Shown here: in pieces, positions 44,501-55,600 of the stretch | Layout of the letters: each line of letters opens with the position of its first letter | How positions within the stretch are numbered: the first letter of the stretch is position 1 | NCBI GenBank assembly: GCA_947471745.1 | Contig: CANJKZ010000084.1 | Location: 372,001 to 436,000, forward strand | DNA length: 64,000 nucleotides | From: Closterium sp. Naga37s-1 | Taxonomy: Eukaryota; Streptophyta; Zygnematophyceae; Desmidiales; Closteriaceae | Direction of reading: 5' to 3' | Program-made: the position numbers and the translations under genes | Notes under the pieces: generated by a model | Databases searched by the model: none | Told to the model about the DNA's origin: nothing | What the model saw: only the letters and a program-made list of their open reading frames with translations

Positions 44501-47500
44501 GCCTCATTCTCCGCCTTCCAATCCTTGTACATGAAGTTCTCCATGAACTTGCAGTCCCTGCTCACCAAGAACTTCTTGGTGAATGGGTCCCAAAGAAGCC
44601 ATCCCTTGCTGTTTTGAGCCATGCCCAAGTGCACGGCCCACACCGCCTTGGCACCAAGCTTGTTGTGCCGAAGATGCTTAGGCACGAGCGCCATGCACAT
44701 GCACCCGAACACCCGAAGCATATCCACCTTTGGCTTCCTTCCTAGCCACTCCACATAGGGCACCCATTTGTCTGCTCCCACATGAGTCAAGGCTCTGTTC
44801 TTGGCCACACACGCGCTCCGCACCGCATCAGGCCAGAAATAGTCGGATAGCCCGGCTTCAATGAGCAACCCGCGTGCCGCCTCCGTGATTGTGCGGTTCG
44901 CTCGCTCGGCGATGCCGTTCATTGCAGGGGAGTATGGCATGGTGAGGGAGTGCCGAATACCATTCTTCTTCAGCCACAACCCAAACTCCTTGCTCAGGAA
45001 CTCTCCCCCTCGATCGGTGCGGATTGAGTTGACTAGACGGTCTTGTTGCCGCTCCACCATCGGGAACCAATCCGTCTTCAACGTTTCAGCCACGTCGCTC
45101 TTCTTGGCCAGCACGTACACCCAAGTCATGCGGGTGTAGACGTCGACAATGGTGAGAAAATACTCAGCTCCAGCAGCTCCAAGCTTCAGGGGGCCCACCA
45201 CGTCCATCACCACCTCATCAAGCGGTGCCTTTGCCGTTGCCTCCGAACTAGGGAACGGAAACCGGGTGAACTTGGCTTGAATGCACGTCGGGCAGCCAAG
45301 CACCTCATCGGGCTCCCCCTTCACACGTATGCCAGCAACCATCTCATTCTTCACTAGCTGCTGCAAGATGGGCAGGGCCACATGCCCCATTCGCCGATGC
45401 AAGGTGAGCCAATCACACTCCCCCGTAGCCGAAGTTGGATTGGAGAATGCCGCGCTCGCAATAGCGCCCCACATACTCTCTCCGTAGTCCTCCTCCGCTG
45501 CTGCCTCTGGGTTCTCCTCACCCTTTTGCTGCTCCTTGGTTGCTGCACCACTCTCCTTAGGTTCACTGAACTTGCTGGTCCCTCCAGGTTTGCTCTTCTT
45601 GAGCTCATTCTCCTTAGCGCGACCGTTCGCGCCATCGTCGCTACCGACCGCTCCATCCTTGGTGCTGATGCTTGCTGCCACTTGCCTCTCCTTAGGCATA
45701 GGGACCACTGGGATCTGCCACATCTCGTTGTAGACATCCCTGTCCTCATGAAGGTCCCAAAGAATTCGATCGCCAAGCCTTGCGGTGTAGGTCTTGGCTC
45801 CCTTCGAGTTCGTGTCCATGCCGGCCTTTGCCAACCGCCGCACGGAAATCAGGTTTGCAGCAAGGCTGGGCACCCAAAGCACGTTCTTGAGGCCCACCAT
45901 CTTCCCATCAGCACCCTTGAACATGGCCTTGCCCATGCCTTTCACCTCTGCTCGCTGCCCCAAAGCCGATGTGACATGCTTCACCGATGACGGCTCGAGT
46001 TCGGTGAGCAAGTCCGGGCGAGGTGTCATGCTATAGGTAGCGCCACTATCAATCACCCAATAGTCCAGGGGGTGTAGGGTCACCTTCCCCACAGCTGCTA
46101 GCTCCTCAAAGCCTTCATCCTTCTCTGGACCAGCCGGTACTTGCGTCGACACGAAGTAGAATAGACCCGGGTATCGATCGTCGCTCGGGTCCTTGTCGTT
46201 GTCTCCGCTCTTCATGTTTGCAGCTCCGCCACCGCGATCGCCACGGCCTCCACGGCCTCGTCCTCTCCCTCCTCCTGCTCCTCTACCCTCTTGGCCTTGA
46301 GCAGGGGTCCAACCATCAGGGAGTTTGTAGCAGTCGCGCCACATGTGTCCGCTCTTGTGGCAATAGTGACACTCGCCGTCGAATCGGCCGCGACCGCGTC
46401 CGTAGCTCTTGTCGTCGCTGCCGTAACCGCCACTCCTGCGGCCTCCGCCGAAGTTGCTGCCACCAAACCTTCCTCCCCCTCGTCCTCTGCCTCTTCCTCG
46501 ACCATATCCACGGCCGATGCTCGCTGCCCCAGCGCCATCCGCACTCGCCAACTCACGGCGGCGGAAATCCTCTTGAAGGATAGCTCGCTTCACGTCTTCA
46601 AGCGAGAGGCGGGGCAAGTCGCGATTAAGGTTGATGATGAGCGAGGACCATGACTCTGGGAGTAAGGCCAGCAACTTGGTCTTCTTTTGGAGCTCACTGT
46701 AGTTCAAATCAGCTCCCTCAAGCCGCGTCAACAAGTCGAAGAATTTCTGCACCCCTTCTTCAACCGCTTCGTTTTCTTCAATTCGTAGTGCCGCCATTTG
46801 CCGTTCCAACACCACCGTTACCGCCGCTGTTGCAGGAGCATGTACACCCTTGAGAGCAGCCCATGCCTTTGGTCCTTTCTCTGGTTCACGCTGGAATGGC
46901 TTGATGTGACGGATCTGACTGCTCCCCAACGCTTGCCCAAGTAAGAGATAGCCTTGTGCGCTCTTCCGCACCCACGGGCTCTTCTCCGGGTCGTTTTCGG
47001 GGCGCTTCTCCGTTCCTTCCATCACCTCCAGCAGGTCATAGTGGTCAAAGATGTTCTCCATCTTGAAGGACCATTCAGCAAAGTTGTCACCATTGAACTT
47101 GTCAAGCCCAAACACCCTAGGCTCATCCCTAGGTGGGCCAAGACTTGGTTGCATGGGCGCCATGGCTGAATCACGGGGTTGGCCTTGAGCTTGAGCTTCT
47201 CCACTGCCACCAGCACCTCTGCCACCCCTTTCCTCAGGTCCAGACATTGTCGAAACTGCTCCAAGGGGCTCTGATACCACTTGTTATAGTCACAATAGGC
47301 GTGAATGTGCCTAAAACGAAAGATAGAGAGCACAGACGGATTTCTGCACAGCGGCTTCAAACGTTGATAATGTTCTGCTCACAGCTGCAAATGACTTGAT
47401 TCAAATTGGATCTGGAGCGTCTTTACGTCGTCTACAATTATCAATTTAGATTGCACGATTTGATAAAGAATTGACGACACAGCGTCGGTTTGAACGAACG

Positions 47501-49150
47501 GTACTATGGCAGCCACTATAGTCTTAGAACACAAGATAGGAAGAGTTACGAGTTGGGAATGACTCCCAGCTCCTACAAACCCCAAGAGCCGAGGTACAGT
47601 GATGTGGAACAGTGCCACACTGTCCCCAACCACGAAGGGTCTCGAAACTACCCTTCACTAGGGCCTACACCAAGTGAAATGTTACACTACACAAAGTAAT
47701 GTAACTATCTTCAATATCTTGAGGTGTACCCTTTTGGCAAGCTTCGAAATCACTTGAGGCTTGACACCAAGGCTCGGGCTCTTCATCACAAACTCATCCT
47801 TGAGTTCTTGATGGGTCTGCTGCACACACCTGCGACACGCCGAACGTTCGACACAGGACAAAATAGAAACCGCGCACGACAAAATAGAAACCGCGCGCGA
47901 GACACAAACGACCGCGTAACACGCGTCTAGCGATAACTCGCTATTGACTCGACACACACACTTGACATCATGACTCAACATTCACACACAATTATAAGCA
48001 TGAAATATATATTATCCCATGCCCTCATACCATTCCATACACACACACATTCACGCACACGGACAACAAGCCGAGTGCAAACCGTAGGGTTGCACCAACA
48101 CGAGAAAGGGGGAGGGGGCGCGGGAGTGGCCTTGATGGGGGTCTGCGCTGTGTGAGGTGGAGGGCCTTACTACACGCGATGCTCCACCGTTTGCCATCAT
48201 AGGTGGTGGAATTCGTGTGACGCGGGGGATTCAGAGTGGGTGCGGCGTGCGCTCCAATGAGTGGCAAACCCCGGCTGTCTGTGCCCGTGTTACGTTGAGC
48301 GCGTGTATGCATGCGCGACAGGGCGTCAGCGACGACCAGAAGTTAGGGGTGAAGGGGAGGGTGAGGCATAGGGCACGGGATGGCAAGGGGGTTGTAAGAG
48401 TGCGCGCCAGCACTACCCGTTCACTCCGCAAAGGCAGCTTTCTCACACCCTCCCAGCGGCTTACCTCCAGTCGCCCTTTCCCAAACACTCTCAACGGTTC
48501 CCCATCACTCCCTCACCTCATCAGTCATCTCCACCCCTGCATTCTCCCTTTTCGCCCCGTCTCCGCACCTCTCCCCCTTCCCTCTCCTCCCCCTCTCCCC
48601 CCCAACCGCCTCGTCCCCTCCCCTCCACAGCGATCTACAGGACGCGCGTCTTACGGGCGATCTGCCCGCCGCCGTCTTCGACCTCACGGCGCTGAGCTTG
48701 CTGTCAGTCCCGCCGCCCGCGCCCTCCTCGTCCTCCCACCCCCTGGAACCCCTTTCTCCTCATCGCCCCGCTGCTCCCACTCGCTCACGCCACTTGCACG
48801 TTGCCCAATGGGTCCCAGATAGTCACAAAGGGTCCCCAGGAGGCCTCAAGAGGCCTCAAGAGGCCTCAAGAGTCCTCAAGAGGCCTCGAGAGTCACGCAC
48901 ACATCACCCCTCCCATCCGCCTCCCACACACTGCACGCATCACACAGCCAGCTGCCACAGCGTTGCCACACACACACCCTACCGCCAACCGCTCGCCTTC
49001 CCACTCACCCTCACATTCGCCTCCTTTGGCCTCCCCTTGCCACTCTTCCTGTGCCCCCCGCGCCCCCCCTGGCAGCAATCTGGCGCTGAACCCGAAGCTC
49101 ACAGGCAGCCTGCCTGACACTCTTGGCAACCTCGCCCACCTCACGTTGCT
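41429..49150 (+). CDS. LRR receptor-like gene, 5' exons (continues beyond window)
   Basis: Host gene of the plant LRR receptor type. Exons: 41,429-41,546, 42,092-42,248, 48,631-48,702 and 49,076-49,150. They encode a signal peptide, an LRR N-terminal cap and the first leucine-rich repeats. All junctions are GT-AG and in phase. The cap reads VAALRQVATAVG ... FNSWAGDDPCG ... WAGVQCDAGG, the pattern of plant LRR receptor kinases (LRR-VIII or STRUBBELIG-like). No kinase domain is in the window, so receptor kinase is only an inference. Intron 2 holds copia H; intron 4 holds the octamer array and runs off the end. The product would be secreted or membrane-anchored and act in extracellular recognition. 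Confidence 0.85.
42092..42248 (+). CDS. LRR gene exon 2 (N-terminal cap)
   Basis: Acceptor GCCCCAAAG|TGGCGG, donor GAGCT|GTGAGT. Encodes the cysteine-paired cap with DDPCG and WAGVQC. The two cysteines flanking W are typical of LRRNT_2 domains. Ends in phase 2. Confidence 0.88.
42276..43094 (-). repeat. 3' LTR of copia H (819 bp)
   Basis: Plus strand TGTTATAGTCACAATAGG...GTTGCACCAACA. Contains a TATATATTAT stretch near 43,005. Confidence 0.95.
43095..43108 (-). other. Polypurine tract of copia H
   Basis: Complement reads CCGAGGGGGAGTT directly before the 3' LTR, the usual plus-strand priming tract. Confidence 0.85.
43136..47247 (-). pseudogene. copia H gag-pol
   Basis: Gag starts MSGPEERGGRGAGG at 47,247. 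CCHC knuckle CHYCHKSGHMWRDC is at 46,331-46,378. Protease WVIDSGATYSM is at ~46,025-46,066, gag-pre-integrase LHRRMGHVALPIL near 45,380, integrase with RTDRGGEFLSKE at ~44,986-45,023 and GIAERANRT near 44,900, reverse transcriptase YVDDILIFS at ~44,109-44,137, and RNase H to the stop at 43,136. Long open blocks with about two breaks. Confidence 0.88.
47267..47279 (-). other. Primer-binding site of copia H
   Basis: Complement reads TGGTATCAGAGCC, the standard match to the 3' end of initiator-methionine tRNA, two bases inside the 5' LTR. Confidence 0.92.
47282..48100 (-). repeat. 5' LTR of copia H (819 bp)
   Basis: Same length and ends as 42,276-43,094, with about six substitutions. Followed by the target duplication CGAGA. 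Confidence 0.95.
48631..48702 (+). CDS. LRR gene exon 3 (one LRR)
   Basis: Exactly 72 nt, which is 24 codons or one LRR. Acceptor CCCTCCACAG|CGATC, donor TTGCT|GTCAGT. Encodes DLQDARLTGDLPAAVFDL and TALSL. Phase 2 at both ends, so it can be duplicated or skipped without shifting the frame. Confidence 0.87.
49076..49150 (+). CDS. LRR gene exon 4 (one LRR)
   Basis: 75 nt. Acceptor CCCCTGGCAG|CAATC, donor CGTTGCT|GTGAGT. Encodes NPKLTGSLPDTLGNLAHL, an LRR of the plant type (LTGSLP ... GNL). Phase 2 at both ends. Its last 14 bases and the donor are the seed of the following 23 bp array. Confidence 0.87.
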
Positions 49151-49435
49151 GTGAGTGCCCACCTCACGCTGCTGTGAGTGCCCACCTCACGTTGCTGTAA
49201 GTGCCCACCTCACGTTGCTGTGAGTGCCCACCTCACGCTGCTGTGAGTGCCCACCTCACGTTGCTGTGAGTGCCCACCTCACGCTGCTGTGAGTGCCCAC
49301 CTCACGTTGCTGTGAGTGCCCACCTCACGTTGCTGTGAGTGCCCACCTCACGCTGCTGTGAGTGCCCACCTCACGCTGCTGTGAGTGCCCACCTCACGCT
49401 GCTGTGAGTGCCCACCTCACGCTGCTGTGAGTGCT
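49128..49435 (+). repeat. 23 bp minisatellite at the LRR exon 4 donor
   Basis: About 13 copies of the exon-end-plus-donor unit (key part CACGTTGCT|GTGAGTGCC, with a T/C variant CACGCTGCT). Every copy keeps the GTGAGT donor. The first copy is the real exon 4 boundary. Confidence 0.95.
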
Positions 49436-49555
49436 CTTAGCCACACGCCAACCCTTGTGTGCGCTGCTGTGAGTGTCATGCGCACTGCCCTTGCGGTAAG
49501 CACTCGCGCGCATCCCTCCCATGCCCATCATCTGCCCTCCTTCGCCATGCTCTCG

Positions 49556-49636
49556 CCTCCCCACTCCCTCCCCACTCCCTCCCCACTCCCTCCCCACTCC
49601 CTCCCCACTCCCTCCCCTCCCCACGCCCTCCCCACG
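49556..49636 (+). repeat. CCACTCCCTCC repeat
   Basis: Six or more 11 bp copies of CCACTCCCTCC, followed by CCACGCCCTCC, just before the octamer array. Pyrimidine-rich on the gene's strand. Confidence 0.9.
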
Positions 49637-49639
49637 GGA

Positions 49640-52600
49640 GCAGTATAGCAGTATAGCAGTATAGCAGTATAGCATTATAGCAGTATAGCAGTATAGCAGT
49701 ATAGCAGTATAGCAGTATAGCAGTATAGCAGTATAGCAGTATAGCAGTATAGCAGTATAGCAGTATAGCAGTATAGCAGTATAGCAGTATAGCATTATAG
49801 CAGTATAGCATTATAGCATTATAGCAGTATAGCAGTATAGCAGTATAGCAGTATAGCAGTATAGCAGTATAGCAGTATAGCAGTATAGCAGTATAGCATT
49901 ATAGCAGTATAGCAGTATAGCAGTATAGCAGTATAGCAGTATAGCAGTATAGCAGTATAGCAGTATAGCAGTATAGCAGTATAGCAGTATAGCAGTATAG
50001 CAGTATAGCAGTATAGCAGTATAGCAGTATAGCAGTATAGCAGTATAGCAGTATAGCAGTATAGCAGTATAGCAGTATAGCAGTATAGCAGTATAGCAGT
50101 ATAGCAGTATAGCAGTATAGCAGTATAGCAGTATAGCAGTATAGCAGTATAGCAGTATAGCAGTATAGCAGTATAGCAGTATAGCAGTATAGCAGTATAG
50201 CAGTATAGCAGTATAGCAGTATAGCAGTATAGCAGTATAGCAGTATAGCAGTATAGCAGTATAGCAGTATAGCAGTATAGCAGTATAGCAGTATAGCAGT
50301 ATAGCAGTATAGCAGTATAGCAGTATAGCAGTATAGCAGTATAGCAGTATAGCAGTATAGCAGTATAGCAGTATAGCAGTATAGCAGTATAGCAGTATAG
50401 CAGTATAGCAGTATAGCAGTATAGCAGTATAGCAGTATAGCAGTATAGCAGTATAGCAGTATAGCAGTATAGCAGTATAGCAGTATAGCAGTATAGCAGT
50501 ATAGCATATAGCAGTATAGCAGTATAGCAGTATAGCATTATAGCAGTATAGCAGTATAGCAGTATAGCAGTATAGCAGTATAGCAGTATAGCAGTATAGC
50601 AGTATAGCAGTATAGCAGTATAGCAGTATAGCAGTATAGCAGTATAGCAGTATAGCATTATAGCAGTATAGCAGTATAGCATTATAGCAGTATAGCATTA
50701 TAGCAGTATAGCAGTATAGCAGTATAGCAGTATAGCAGTATAGCAGTATAGCAGTATAGCAGTATAGCAGTATAGCAGTATAGCAGTATAGCAGTATAGC
50801 AGTATAGCAGTATAGCATTATAGCAGTATAGCAGTATAGCAGTATAGCAGTATAGCAGTATAGCAGTATAGCAGTATAGCAGTATAGCAGTATAGCAGTA
50901 TAGCATTATAGCAGTATAGCATTATAGCAGTATAGCATTATAGCAGTATAGCAGTATAGCAGTATAGCATTATAGCAGTATAGCAGTATAGCAGTATAGC
51001 AGTATAGCAGTATAGCAGTATAGCAGTATAGCAGTATAGCAGTATAGCAGTATAGCAGTATAGCAGTATAGCAGTATAGCATTATAGCAGTATAGCAGTA
51101 TAGCAGTATAGCATTATAGCAGTATAGCAGTATAGCAGTATAGCAGTATAGCAGTATAGCAGTATAGCAGTATAGCAGTATAGCAGTATAGCAGTATAGC
51201 AGTATAGCAGTATAGCAGTATAGCAGTATAGCAGTATAGCAGTATAGCAGTATAGCATTATAGCATTATAGCATTATAGCAGTATAGCAGTATAGCATTA
51301 TAGCATTATAGCATTATAGCAGTATAGCAGTATAGCAGTATAGCAGTATAGCAGTATAGCAGTATAGCAGTATAGCAGTATAGCAATATAGCAGTATAGC
51401 AGTATAGCAGTATAGCAGTATAGCAGTATAGCAGTATAGCAGTATAGCATTATAGCAGTATAGCAGTATAGCAGTATAGCAGTATAGCAGTATAGCAGTA
51501 TAGCAGTATAGCAGTATAGCAGTATAGCATTATAGCAGTATAGCATTATAGCAGTATAGCAGTATAGCAGTATAGCAGTATAGCAGTATAGCAGTATAGC
51601 AGTATAGCAGTATAGCAGTATAGCAGTATAGCAGTATAGCAGTATAGCATTATAGCAGTATAGCAGTATAGCAGTATAGCAGTATAGCATTATAGCAGTA
51701 TAGCAGTATAGCAGTATAGCAGTATAGCAGTATAGCAGTATAGCAGTATAGCAGTATAGCAGTATAGCAGTATAGCAGTATAGCAGTATAGCATTATAGC
51801 AGTATAGCAGTATAGCATTATAGCAGTATAGCATTATAGCAGTATAGCAGTATAGCAGTATAGCAGTATAGCAGTATAGCAGTATAGCAGTATAGCAGTA
51901 CACTAGTATAGCAGTATAGCAGTATAGCAGTATAGCAGTATAGCATTATAGCAGTATAGCAGTATAGCAGTATAGCATTATAGCAGTATAGCAGTATAGC
52001 AGTATAGCAGTATAGCAGTATAGCAGTATAGCAGTATAGCAGTATAGCAGTATAGCAGTATAGCATTATAGCAGTATAGCATTATAGCAGTATAGCAGTA
52101 TAGCAGTATAGCATTATAGCATTATAGCATTATAGCAGTATAGCAGTATAGCAGTATAGCAGTATAGCAGTATAGCAGTATAGCAGTATAGCAGTATAGC
52201 AGTATAGCAGTATAGCAGTATAGCATTATAGCAGTGTAGCAGTATAGCAGTATAGCAGTATAGCAGTATAGCAGTATAGCAGTATAGCAGTATAGCAGTA
52301 TAGCAGTATAGCAGTATAGCAGTATAGCAGTATAGCATTATAGCAGTATAGCAGTATAGCAGTATAGCATTATAGCAGTATAGCAGTATAGCATTATAGC
52401 AGTATAGCAGTATAGCAGTATAGCAGTATAGCAGTATAGCAGTATAGCAGTATAGCAGTTATAGCAGTTATAGCAGTATAGCAGTATAGCATATAGCATT
52501 ATAGCAGTATAGCAGTATAGCATTATAGCATTATAGCAGTATAGCAGTATAGCAGTATAGCAGTATAGCATTATAGCAGTATAGCAGTATAGCAGTATAG

Positions 52601-55600
52601 CAGTATAGCAGTATAGCAGTATAGCAGTATAGCAGTATAGCATTATAGCAGTATAGCATTATAGCAGTATAGCAGTATAGCAGTATAGCAGTATAGCAGT
52701 ATAGCAGTATAGCAGTATAGCAGTATAGCAGTATAGCATTATAGCATTATAGCATTATAGCAGTATAGCAGTATAGCAGTATAGCAGTATAGCAGTATAA
52801 CAGTATAGCAGTATAGCAGTATAGCAGTATAGCAGTATAGCAGTATAGCAGTATAGCAGTATAGCATTATAGCAGTATAGCAGTATAGCATTATAGCATT
52901 ATAGCAGTATAGCAGTATAGCAGTATAGCAGTATAGCATTATAGCAGTATAGCAGTATAGCAGTATAGCAGTATAGCAGTATAGCAGTATAGCAGTATAG
53001 CAGTATAGCAGTATAGCAGTATAGCATTATAGCAGTATAGCAGTATAGCATTATAGCATTATAGCAGTATAGCAGTATAGCAGTATAGCAGTATAGCATT
53101 ATAGCAGTATAGCAGTATAGCAGTATAGCAGTATAGCAGTATAGCAGTATAGCAGTATAGCAGTATAGCAGTATAGCATTATAGCAGTATAGCAGTATAG
53201 CAGTATAGCAGTATAGCATTATAGCAGTATAGCAGTATAGCAGTATAGCATTATAGCAGTATAGCAGTATAGCAGTATAGCAGTATAGCAGTATAGCATT
53301 ATAGCAGTATAGCATTATAGCAGTATAGCAGTATAGCAGTATAGCAGTATAGCATTATAGCATTATAGCAGTTATAGCAGTATAGCAGTATAGCAGTATA
53401 GCAGTATAGCAGTTATAGCAGTATAGCATTATAGCAGTATAGCAGTATAGCAGTATAGCAGTATAGCAGTATAGCAGTATAGCAGTATAGCAGTATAGCA
53501 GTATAGCAGTATAGCAGTATAGCAGTATAGCAGTATAGCAGTATAGCAGTATAGCATTATAGCAGTATAGCAGTATAGCAGTATAGCAGTATAGCAGTAT
53601 AGCAGTATAGCAGTATAGCATTATAGCAGTATAGCAGTATAGCAGTATAGCAGTATAGCAGTATAGCAGTATAGCAGTATAGCAGTATAGCAGTATAAGC
53701 AGTATAGCAGTATAGCAGTATAGCAGTATAGCAGTATAGCAGTTATAGCAGTTATAGCAGTATAGCAGTATAGCAGTATAGCAGTATAGCAGTATAGCAG
53801 TATAGCAGTATAGCAGTATAGCAGTATAGCATTATAGCAGTATAGCAGTATAGCAGTATAGCAGTATAGCAGTATAGCAGTATAGCAGTATAGCAGTATA
53901 GCAGTATAGCAGTATAGCAGTATAGCAGTATAGCAGTATAGCAGTATAGCAGTTATAGCAGTATAGCAGTATAGCAGTATAGCAGTATAGCAGTTATAGC
54001 AGTATAGCAGTATAGCAGTATAGCAGTTATAGCAGTATAGCAGTATAGCAGTATAGCAGTATAGCAGTATAGCAGTTATAGCAGTATAGCAGTATAGCAG
54101 TATAGCATTATAGCAGTATAGCAGTATAGCAGTATAGCAGTATAGCAGTATAGCATATAGCATTATAGCAGTATAGCAGTATAGCATTATAGCAGTATAG
54201 CAGTATAGCAGTATAGCAGTATAGCAGTATAGCAGTATAGCATTATAGCAGTATAGCAGTATAGCAGTATAGCAGTATAGCAGTATAGCAGTATAGCAGT
54301 ATAGCAGTATAGCAGTATAGCATTATAGCAGTATAGCAGTATAGCATTATAGCAGTATAGCAGTATAGCAGTATAGCAGTATAGCAGTATAGCAGTATAG
54401 CAGTATAGCAGTATAGCATTATAGCAGTATAGCAGTATAGCAGTATAGCAGTATAGCAGTATAGCAGTATAGCAGTATAGCAGTATAGCATTATAGCAGT
54501 ATAGCAGTATAGCAGTATAGCAGTATAGCAGTATAGCAGTATAGCAGTATAGCATTATAGCAGTATAGCAGTATAGCAGTATAGCAGTATAGCAGTATAG
54601 CAGTATAGCAGTATAGCAGTATAGCAGTATAGCATTATAGCAGTATAGCATTATAGCAGTATAGCAGTATAGCAGTATAGCAGTATAGCAGTATAGCAGT
54701 ATAGCAGTATAGCAGTATAGCAGTATAGCAGTATAGCAGTATAGCAGTATAGCAGTATAGCAGTATAGCAGTATAGCAGTATAGCAGTATAGCAGTATAG
54801 CAGTATAGCATTATAGCAGTATAGCAGTATAGCAGTATAGCATTATAGCAGTATAGCAGTATAGCAGTATAGCAGTATAGCAGTATAGCAGTATAGCAGT
54901 ATAGCAGTATAGCAGTATAGCAGTATAGCAGTATAGCAGTATAGCAGTATAGCAGTATAGCAGTATAGCAGTATAGCAGTATAGCATTATAGCATTATAG
55001 CATTATAGCAGTATAGCAGTATAGCATTATAGCATTATAGCAGTTATAGCAGTTACTAGCAGTATAGCAGTATAGCAGTATAGCAGTATAGCAGTATAGC
55101 AGTATAGCAGTATAGCAGTATAGCAGTATAGCATTATAGCAGTATAGCAGTTATAGCAGTATAGCAGTTATAGCAGTATAGCAGTATAGCAGTATAGCAG
55201 TATAGCAGTATAGCAGTATAGCAGTATAGCAGTATAGCAGCTATAGCAGTATAGCATTATAGCAATAGCAAGTTATAGCAGTTATAGCAGTTATAGCCGT
55301 ATAGCAGTATAGCAGTATAGCAGTTATAGCGTATAGCAGTATAGCAGTATAGCAGTATAGCCGTATAGCAGTATAGAAGTATAGCAGTATAGCAGTATAG
55401 CAGTATAGCAGTTATAGCATTATAGCAGTTATAGCAGTATAGCAGTATAGCATTATAGCATTATAGCAGTATAGCAGTATAGCAGTATAGCAGTATAGCA
55501 GTATAGCAAGTACGCATTATAGCAGTTATAGCAGTATAGCAGTTATTAGCAGCCTTATCGCATTTAGCAGTATAGCAGTATAGCAGTATAGCAGTTATAG

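Larger units (their letters stand above)
42276..48100 (-). mobile_element. Ty1/copia element H in LRR intron 2
   Basis: Complete minus-strand insertion with 819 bp LTRs at both ends and the 5 bp target duplication CGAGA (42,271-42,275 and 48,101-48,105). It lies 27 bp after the exon 2 donor. Internal order from the right: primer-binding site, gag, protease, integrase, reverse transcriptase, RNase H, polypurine tract. The LTRs differ at about six of 819 positions (~99.3% identical), so it is young. Nearly whole, with about two breaks. It is unrelated in LTR or leader to the A-D/F family. Confidence 0.96.

Noticed and set aside
49128-49435. CRISPR-like array
   Set aside because: Units are directly tandem with no unique spacers, and the context is eukaryotic.
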